The translations under genes were made by a program, and so were the position numbers. The notes beneath the pieces are model-generated. The model was not told the DNA's origin. It searched no databases and worked only from the letters and a program-made list of their open reading frames with translations. This document shows positions 33,336 through 38,594 of a DNA stretch of 38,594 bases, piece by piece (within the stretch, counting starts at the first letter, position 1; every line of letters begins with the position of its first letter). The stretch is from Bacillota bacterium (lineage in GTDB: Bacteria; Bacillota; Clostridia; Peptostreptococcales; Anaerovoracaceae), in contig JAUMVD010000016.1 of assembly GCA_030530285.1 (NCBI GenBank), forward strand, positions 1 to 38,594. The letters run 5' to 3'.

Positions 33336-35060
33336 ATGAAGATTCAATTTTGCGGAGCTACGACCGGCGTCACCGGATCGTGCCATTTGATCACGACTGA
33401 GAATCACAAGGTGCTCCTGGACTGCGGACAGTTTCAGGGAGGCAAAGCGCAGGATGAGTTGAACTATGAACCATTCCCGTTTGACCCGGCGGAGATCGAG
33501 TACGTGATCGTAAGCCACGCCCACATCGACCACTGCGGCAGGATTCCGCTGCTCGTCAAGAGAGGCTTCAAAGGCAGTATTTACTGCACAGACGCTACCG
33601 CAGACCTTCTGGAGATCATGCTCAAGGACAGCGGTCATATACATGAGCAGGAAGCCGAATGGAAAAACCGAAAGAACGAGAGAGCAGGAAGACCTCTCGT
33701 GGAGCCTTTGTATACGGAGCTTGAAGCGGAAGAATCGCTGAAATACGTCAAGCCGGTTCTGTATGATCAGCTGATCGAACTCAACGAAGAGATGCGAGTC
33801 GTCTTTAATGATGCCGGTCACATTCTGGGATCGGGAGAAGTGGAGCTGTGGGTAGAAGAAAACGAAAACGTATCCAAGATCGTATTTTCAGGGGACCTTG
33901 GCGTGATGGAGCGGCCGATTCTCAGAAACCCTACCATCATCAAGAAGGCGGATTATGTCATTATGGAGACGACCTACGGCAACAGGCTTCACCCGGAGAA
34001 CTCCATGGATGTCAACAATCTCATTAATATCATTTGTGAGACAGCCAAGCGGGGCGGCAATACAGTCATCCCTTCCTTCGCCGTCGGCAGAACACAGGAA
34101 CTGATATTTGAGTTAAACAAAATCTACGACAATACCAAAGATCCGCGTCAAAAAGAACTGGAGAATGTGAATGTGTACATAGACAGCCCGATGGCAAACG
34201 CTGCCACGGAGGTCTTTAAGAAAAACGCTCAGGTCTTTGACGATGAGACAAAGGACTATATCAGCAGGGGAGACAATCCGCTGGAATTCAAGAATCTGAA
34301 GTTTACCAGATCCACCGAGGAATCTCAGTGGCTGAACATAGATAAAGACCCGAAGGTAATCATATCCGCCAGCGGGATGTGCGAAGCGGGCAGAATCAGA
34401 CATCATCTGAAACATAACCTTTGGGATGCCAGAAACAGCATCGTGTTTGTGGGATATCAGGCAGAAGGCACCCTCGGCAGAACGCTCTTAGAAGGAGCGG
34501 AGGAAGTCACGCTGTTTGGTGAGAAGATTCAGGTCAATGCCAAGATCCACAACCTTGAGGGCTTTTCGGGGCACGCAGACAGAGACGGGCTTCTGGCCTG
34601 GTTAAAGGGTTTCCAGAAAGTGCCTAAGCAGATTTTCCTGGTACATGGAGAACCGGACGCCAAACTGGATTTCGCTAGAACAGTAAAAGAAACACTGGGT
34701 TATGACTGCATTCCGGTCAATGCCAATGCGGAATACGAACTGGAAAATGCCGGCGGTACCGTCGTCAATATGAAGGAAGCTATGGCTGAGGCGGTAGATG
34801 AGAAAACAGTCAACGAGGCCAGAGAGAACCTGTTCAACGTCAGGAGAAGGCTGGAAGACATCATCTACAACACGAACCTCAGCGTTGACCAGAATACGGA
34901 TCCGGAGAAACTGGCAAGGATCAATAATATCATACTGGAACTGGAAAAATCAGCGATCAATCTCGGCGCGACGATTGTCGACAATGGTGGAGATGACGGC
35001 ATAGAGATCACCAAAGAAGAGATGGACGCCATTAAAGAAGAGCAGCGACATAAGAAATAA
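33336..35060 (+). CDS. Beta-CASP metallo-beta-lactamase ribonuclease
   Basis: A 574-residue metal-dependent RNase of the CPSF73/YsdC-like bacterial group. The metallo-beta-lactamase motif HAHIDH is at 61-66, with further ligands in DAGHILGSGE and SGDLGVMERP. The beta-CASP insertion carries TTYGNRLHP, PSFAVGRTQELIFEL, and SASGMCEAGRIRHHL. GFSGHADRDGLLAWL holds the last ligand histidine. It has a C-terminal extension beyond about residue 470. It is co-transcribed with the phosphorylase, and a link through RNA breakdown to nucleosides is possible but unproven. RNase J is excluded by the overall motif set. Confidence 0.88.
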   Translation: MKIQFCGATTGVTGSCHLITTENHKVLLDCGQFQGGKAQDELNYEPFPFDPAEIEYVIVSHAHIDHCGRIPLLVKRGFKGSIYCTDATADLLEIMLKDSGHIHEQEAEWKNRKNERAGRPLVEPLYTELEAEESLKYVKPVLYDQLIELNEEMRVVFNDAGHILGSGEVELWVEENENVSKIVFSGDLGVMERPILRNPTIIKKADYVIMETTYGNRLHPENSMDVNNLINIICETAKRGGNTVIPSFAVGRTQELIFELNKIYDNTKDPRQKELENVNVYIDSPMANAATEVFKKNAQVFDDETKDYISRGDNPLEFKNLKFTRSTEESQWLNIDKDPKVIISASGMCEAGRIRHHLKHNLWDARNSIVFVGYQAEGTLGRTLLEGAEEVTLFGEKIQVNAKIHNLEGFSGHADRDGLLAWLKGFQKVPKQIFLVHGEPDAKLDFARTVKETLGYDCIPVNANAEYELENAGGTVVNMKEAMAEAVDEKTVNEARENLFNVRRRLEDIIYNTNLSVDQNTDPEKLARINNIILELEKSAINLGATIVDNGGDDGIEITKEEMDAIKEEQRHKK

Positions 35061-35093
35061 CGGCAACTCAGCAAGATTGTTTATCATATATGC

Positions 35094-35144
35094 CACAAAT
35101 GTTTCGCAATTGAGAAAATAAGTGCAATTGTTTGACACAAATGT
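35094..35144 (+). promoter_or_regulatory. Paired repeats upstream of the sigma-54 regulator gene
   Basis: CACAAATGT occurs at 35094-35102 and 35136-35144, 42 bp apart (four helical turns). Between them GCAATTG occurs at 35106-35112 and 35124-35130. The second CACAAATGT abuts the -10. The even spacing suggests a looping or cooperative binding site, perhaps for autoregulation. Confidence 0.45.
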
Positions 35145-35152
35145 GGTAAAAT
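35144..35152 (+). promoter_or_regulatory. Extended -10 promoter of the regulator gene
   Basis: TGG-TAAAAT is an extended -10 identical to the one before tRNA-Tyr. No consensus -35 is at the right distance. The regulator ATG is 18 bp downstream of the -10, with GGGAGG between. Confidence 0.4.
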
Positions 35153-35170
35153 GATACCGGGAGGTTGAAA

Positions 35171-36961
35171 ATGTCTCAACTAGATGGTATCAAGACAAGT
35201 GTACAGCAGGTTGCGGAAGCGATTGCGATCGCGCTGGGCGTTGAGGTAGAAATCGTCGACGATAAGCTCACGATCATCGGAGGTACAGGCGTATATACTG
35301 ACAGACTCGGATATAAGGAAGAACGCGGAGATCTGGATGGGAATTATCTCTACGCCAGAGTGCTCAGAACCGGCGTTACCCAGTATGTAGCTGACGCCTA
35401 TGCTGATGAGGATTATGATGAACGCGGCGTAGGCGATACGGTATTCGGAGAAAGAGCCGAAATATGTACGCCGATCATATGTAAGGGCAAGACCATTGGG
35501 ATCATAGGAATGATCGCGTTTACTGATGAGCAGATGCAGATTCTGGCGGACACGAACAGAAACATGATCGGCTTCGTTGAGAGAATGGCGGATCTTCTGG
35601 CGGCTAAATCCGAGCAGCAGGAAACCCTTGAAAACGTTGAAGTTTCGAGAGACGAGATGTCTACCGTGCTGGAAACAGCTCATGAAGGTATCTTCGCTCT
35701 GGATCAGAAGGGATATGTCAAACACTGCAACAACAGAGCGGCGATTCTGTTCGGCACCACGAAACGTGACCTTATAGGGAAACATATCAGCAAGCTCATG
35801 CCCGGAAGTCCGGCGATCAAGGTCCTGGAAACGGGAAGAGGATATACAGAAAACGAAGAGATTTTTAAGGGCGAAGACAAGCACCACCACTTCATCGTCA
35901 CCGCCAAACCGTATACCAACGGTGACGAAGTACAGGGCATCGTGGTTTCCTTCAGAGATATCGAGGAAGCCCAGAAGCTCGTATATAACTTCAGCAACAG
36001 AACAATCAAAAATACCGTCGATGACATTATCGGCACCAGCAAAAAAATCATGACGGCCAAGAGGCAGGCGCTGATGATCGCGAAGGGCAATTCCACGGTT
36101 CTGATCACAGGTGAGAGCGGAACCGGCAAGGAAATGTTTGCAAAGGCGATTCATTACGCCAGCAAGAGAGCGGAAGGACCGTTCGTAACCGTAAACTGCG
36201 GAGCGATTCCGGAAAATCTTCTGGAAAGTGAGCTGTTCGGCTATGAAAAGGGCGCCTTCACCGGAGCCAGTGAAAAGGGAAAAGCCGGCAAGTTCGAACA
36301 GGCAGACGGCGGAACGATATTCCTGGACGAAATCGGCGATATGCCTTTGCATCTGCAGGTAAAGATACTTCACGTCCTGCAGAATATGAGATTCGAAAGA
36401 GTCGGAGGCAATAAGGAAACCATCGTCGATGTCAGGGTTATCGCAGCCACCAATAAAGACCTGGAGATCCTGATCAAAGAAGGCAAATTCCGTGAGGACC
36501 TGTATTACAGGCTCAGCGTTATCCCGCTCAGCATTCCGCCGCTTAGAGAAAGGCGCGATGACATCAGGCTTTTGATGTACCACTTCCTCAAGAAGTACAA
36601 CACTTTCATGAACAGAAAGATCAGCGGATTTACGCCTGAGGTCGAGGAACTGTACATCAATCATGATTGGATGGGCAATGTCAGAGAACTGGAGAATGCC
36701 GTAGAATACGGCACGAATATGGCGTTCGGAAACATGATCACCATGGACGACGTTCCCGCCCGCATACTCAAGCAGGAGGAAGAAGTCGTCAAATTCAAGA
36801 ATCTTGACAGGACTTTGGCAGAACAGGTGAAGCTCTACGAAAAGGAGATCATCACCAGAAAACTCAAACAGCATAACGGCGTCAAAGACGTGGTGGCCAG
36901 AGAGCTGGGCCTGTCCAGAGCAACACTGTATAGAAAGCTTTCAGAGCTTGATATAAATTAG
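35171..36961 (+). CDS. Sigma-54-dependent transcriptional activator with sensor, PAS, AAA+ and Fis-type HTH domains
   Basis: An enhancer-binding protein of 596 residues. The N-terminal sensor-like domain (about 1-145) is of unassigned ligand, followed by a PAS domain (about 150-270). The AAA+ domain has Walker A GESGTGKE (314-321), the sigma-54-contacting GAFTGA loop (361-366) and Walker B with D386/E387. A Fis-type helix-turn-helix ends the protein (about 560-596). Such regulators in clostridia often control catabolism of amino acids or related compounds. The start is ATG 35171 with GGGAGG 6 bp upstream; a TTG two codons earlier overlaps that site. The aminotransferase 45 bp downstream is a likely target, though no -24/-12 promoter is clear. 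Confidence 0.93.
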   Translation: MSQLDGIKTSVQQVAEAIAIALGVEVEIVDDKLTIIGGTGVYTDRLGYKEERGDLDGNYLYARVLRTGVTQYVADAYADEDYDERGVGDTVFGERAEICTPIICKGKTIGIIGMIAFTDEQMQILADTNRNMIGFVERMADLLAAKSEQQETLENVEVSRDEMSTVLETAHEGIFALDQKGYVKHCNNRAAILFGTTKRDLIGKHISKLMPGSPAIKVLETGRGYTENEEIFKGEDKHHHFIVTAKPYTNGDEVQGIVVSFRDIEEAQKLVYNFSNRTIKNTVDDIIGTSKKIMTAKRQALMIAKGNSTVLITGESGTGKEMFAKAIHYASKRAEGPFVTVNCGAIPENLLESELFGYEKGAFTGASEKGKAGKFEQADGGTIFLDEIGDMPLHLQVKILHVLQNMRFERVGGNKETIVDVRVIAATNKDLEILIKEGKFREDLYYRLSVIPLSIPPLRERRDDIRLLMYHFLKKYNTFMNRKISGFTPEVEELYINHDWMGNVRELENAVEYGTNMAFGNMITMDDVPARILKQEEEVVKFKNLDRTLAEQVKLYEKEIITRKLKQHNGVKDVVARELGLSRATLYRKLSELDIN

Positions 36962-37006
36962 TAAGTCTATTAATTTAAATCATCTTAATTACAAGGAGGA
37001 ACAATC

Positions 37007-38365
37007 ATGTCATTAAGAGAAGCATTACCAAAAATTACAACTCCACTGCCAGGCCCTAAGGCTGCAGCTATTATCGAGAGAAGAAAGGCAGCAGTACCTT
37101 CCGCAATCGGAACTGCATACAAAGCAGTAATCGAAAGAGGCGAAGGCGCTATGTTTGAAGACGTTGACGGAAACATCTTCCTCGACTGGATTGCAGGCGT
37201 GGGCGTACTCAACATTGGATACTCACATCCTGAACTGATCGCAGCAGTTAAGGAACAGGCTGACAAGTATTTCCATTCAATGTTCAACATCACAACTCAT
37301 GAGCCATATGTAAAGCTGGCTGAAGAGTTCTCAAGAATCGCTCCAGTTAAGGGCGACCACAAGAAGGCATTCTTCGTATGCTCTGGTTCAGAAGCAGACG
37401 AAAACGCTGTAAAGGTAGCAAGAAATTACACTGGCAGACCTAATATCATCGTATTCACAGGCGCATTCCACGGCAGAACTTCCCTGACAATGACAATGAC
37501 AGCTAAGAAGGCATATGCAGTTGGCATGGGTCCTTTCCCTGATGGTATCTACAGAGCAGAGTTCCCTAACCTCTACAGAGCACCTGGTCACATGACTGAA
37601 GAAGAAGCTATCCAGTACTACATCGGCAAACTGGAAGAAGTATTCATCGAAGCTACTCCATATGATTCATGCGCAGCTATCCTGTTCGAGCCAGTACAGG
37701 GCGAAGGCGGATTCATTCCTGCTCCACTGGAATGGGTAAAGGCTGTTAGAAAGATCTGTGACGAGCACGGCATCATGATGGTATGTGACGAAGTACAGTG
37801 CGGCTGGGCAAGATCCGGTAAGATGTTTGCTTCAGAATACTACAAAGAAGCAGGCTGCGCTCCTGATATCATGACTACAGCTAAGTCAATCGCTGGTGGT
37901 ATTCCACTTTCCGCTATCGTTGCTAGAGACGAAGTTATGGAAGGCGTTCACCCAGGAACTATCGGTGGTACTTATGGAGCAAACGCTCTGGCAGCAGTTT
38001 CAGCTCTTAAGGTTATCGAAGTTATGGAAAGAGACGATTATCCTGCAAAGGCTCTGCACATTGCTGACGTTCTCGGAAACGGCTTCAGAGAAATGCAGAA
38101 GAAGTACCCTTGCATCGGCGATGTAAGAGGAACAGGCGCTATGATGGGTATCGAATTCGTTAAGGATCCTGAAACTAAGGAACCTAATGCAGAACTCGTT
38201 GGCAAGATCATCCAGAACGCGATGAACAAGGGCCTCATGCTGGAAGGAGCTGGTACTTACAACAACGTTATCAGAATCCTGTCACCTCTGTGCGTAACTG
38301 ACGAGCAGATGAAGGCTGGACTGGAAATCTTCGAATCAGCTCTGGCAGAAGAGTGCGGTTGCTAA
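37007..38365 (+). CDS. Class III PLP-dependent aminotransferase (GABA/beta-alanine type)
   Basis: Transfers the omega-amino group of a substrate such as GABA or beta-alanine to a 2-oxoacid. Family motifs: CSGSEADENAVKVAR, GAFHGRT, EPVQGEGGF, the cofactor-contacting DEVQCGWARSG, and the PLP lysine K293 in TTAKSIAGG. 452 residues; AAGGAGGA precedes the ATG. Given preT/preA and the carbamoyl hydrolase nearby, beta-alanine to malonate semialdehyde is an attractive role, but GABA or 5-aminovalerate transamination fits equally by sequence. I see no CCG proline codon in it, whereas CCG dominates in upstream genes, suggesting strong expression. It is followed by a strong terminator. Confidence 0.9.
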   Translation: MSLREALPKITTPLPGPKAAAIIERRKAAVPSAIGTAYKAVIERGEGAMFEDVDGNIFLDWIAGVGVLNIGYSHPELIAAVKEQADKYFHSMFNITTHEPYVKLAEEFSRIAPVKGDHKKAFFVCSGSEADENAVKVARNYTGRPNIIVFTGAFHGRTSLTMTMTAKKAYAVGMGPFPDGIYRAEFPNLYRAPGHMTEEEAIQYYIGKLEEVFIEATPYDSCAAILFEPVQGEGGFIPAPLEWVKAVRKICDEHGIMMVCDEVQCGWARSGKMFASEYYKEAGCAPDIMTTAKSIAGGIPLSAIVARDEVMEGVHPGTIGGTYGANALAAVSALKVIEVMERDDYPAKALHIADVLGNGFREMQKKYPCIGDVRGTGAMMGIEFVKDPETKEPNAELVGKIIQNAMNKGLMLEGAGTYNNVIRILSPLCVTDEQMKAGLEIFESALAEECGC

Positions 38366-38416
38366 GTACTCATCTATTCTGACACTGAGCAGAAGACCAT
38401 AACAAGTCAACTGAAG

Positions 38417-38450
38417 GAGGCGTCGCGTGAAGCGCGATGCCTCTTTTTTT
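38417..38450 (+). terminator. Rho-independent terminator after the aminotransferase
   Basis: GAGGCGTCGCG pairs with CGCGATGCCTC (one G-T pair) around a TGAAG loop, followed by seven T. Confidence 0.9.
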
Positions 38451-38594
38451 ATCTGTTTCGTCTGTTATTTCGTCTGTTTTCTTGGTTTCACGCTGAAGAA
38501 CATGCGGCTGCGGCGTTATTGAGCCGGCATGGCTGCGCGTTATGTACTGGTCAAGTAAAATTGTAATAGAGTAACTCATTTTATGCTACTTTTG
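38451..38594. other. Intergenic end of window
   Basis: No convincing gene is seen. An 11-base direct repeat TTTCGTCTGTT occurs twice with a 12 bp period (38456-38466 and 38468-38478). A TTGTAA (38561-38566) and TATGCT (38582-38587) pair has only a 15 bp spacer and is a weak promoter candidate for a gene beyond the window. Confidence 0.5.

Noticed and set aside
35180..36874. Long minus-strand open frame (564 codons) opposite the sigma-54 regulator
   Set aside because: It is a codon-bias shadow of a well-recognised gene, with no family motifs or ribosome site.
36890..36920. GG-N10-GC pattern near the end of the regulator as a sigma-54 promoter
   Set aside because: Only the GG and GC match. 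The surrounding bases do not fit TGGCAC-N5-TTGC, and it lies inside coding sequence.
36948..36976. TTGATA with an AT-rich -10 as the aminotransferase promoter
   Set aside because: The best -10 at 17 bp matches only 3 of 6 bases, and a better one has a 14 bp spacer. Too weak to list as a feature.

Overview
The window looks like a chromosomal segment of an anaerobic Firmicute, most likely class Clostridia. The evidence is the PrpC/PrkC/RsgA/Rpe block, the plsX-rnc-smc-ftsY block, single-chain AsnA, QueH, a TTTTCAGAAAA-type CodY box, strong AGGAGG ribosome sites, and several Fe-S oxidoreductases. Base composition is roughly balanced and AGA is a common arginine codon. I cannot name the genus; no rRNA is present.

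Layout. (1) 1-1283: a plus-strand array of 13 tRNA genes, the first cut by the window edge, all with encoded CCA. (2) 1285-2232: a minus-strand radical-SAM gene (YhcC family) whose stop codon lies 1 nt from the last tRNA. (3) 2366-27694: 22 co-directional genes with no gap above about 30 bp, from a consensus promoter (2303-2331) to a hairpin-T8 terminator (27686-27708). Order: queH, asnA, priA, def, fmt, yugP-like, rsmB, prpC, prkC, rsgA, rpe, plsX, rnc, smc, ftsY, der, plsY, gpsA, miaB, an MFS exporter, a LacI-type regulator, and a dihydroorotate-dehydrogenase-like ferredoxin fusion. It covers translation, replication restart, chromosome organisation, phospholipid precursors and Ser/Thr phospho-signalling, with a small accessory end. 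(4) 27720-31935: an operon of an M20 carbamoyl-amide hydrolase plus preT and preA, driven by a promoter whose spacer holds a near-perfect CodY box and closed by a strong terminator. (5) 31989-35060: pyrimidine-nucleoside phosphorylase plus a beta-CASP metallo-beta-lactamase ribonuclease. (6) 35144-38450: a sigma-54-dependent regulator with PAS domain, then a class III (GABA/beta-alanine type) aminotransferase and a terminator.

How regions 4-6 may work together (inference): RNA or nucleosides give free uracil/thymine through the phosphorylase. PreT/PreA would reduce the base to the dihydropyrimidine. A dihydropyrimidinase, not in this window, would open the ring. The M20 hydrolase would release beta-alanine (or beta-aminoisobutyrate), CO2 and ammonia, and the aminotransferase would pass the amino group to a 2-oxoacid. 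The CodY box suggests the pathway is switched on in starvation. Codon choice in the hydrolase and aminotransferase differs from the housekeeping genes and suggests high expression.

The least explained element is the LacI-linked dihydroorotate-dehydrogenase paralogue (26585-27694). It keeps the FMN barrel and two Fe-S clusters but has Asn where the family's catalytic Cys or Ser should be.
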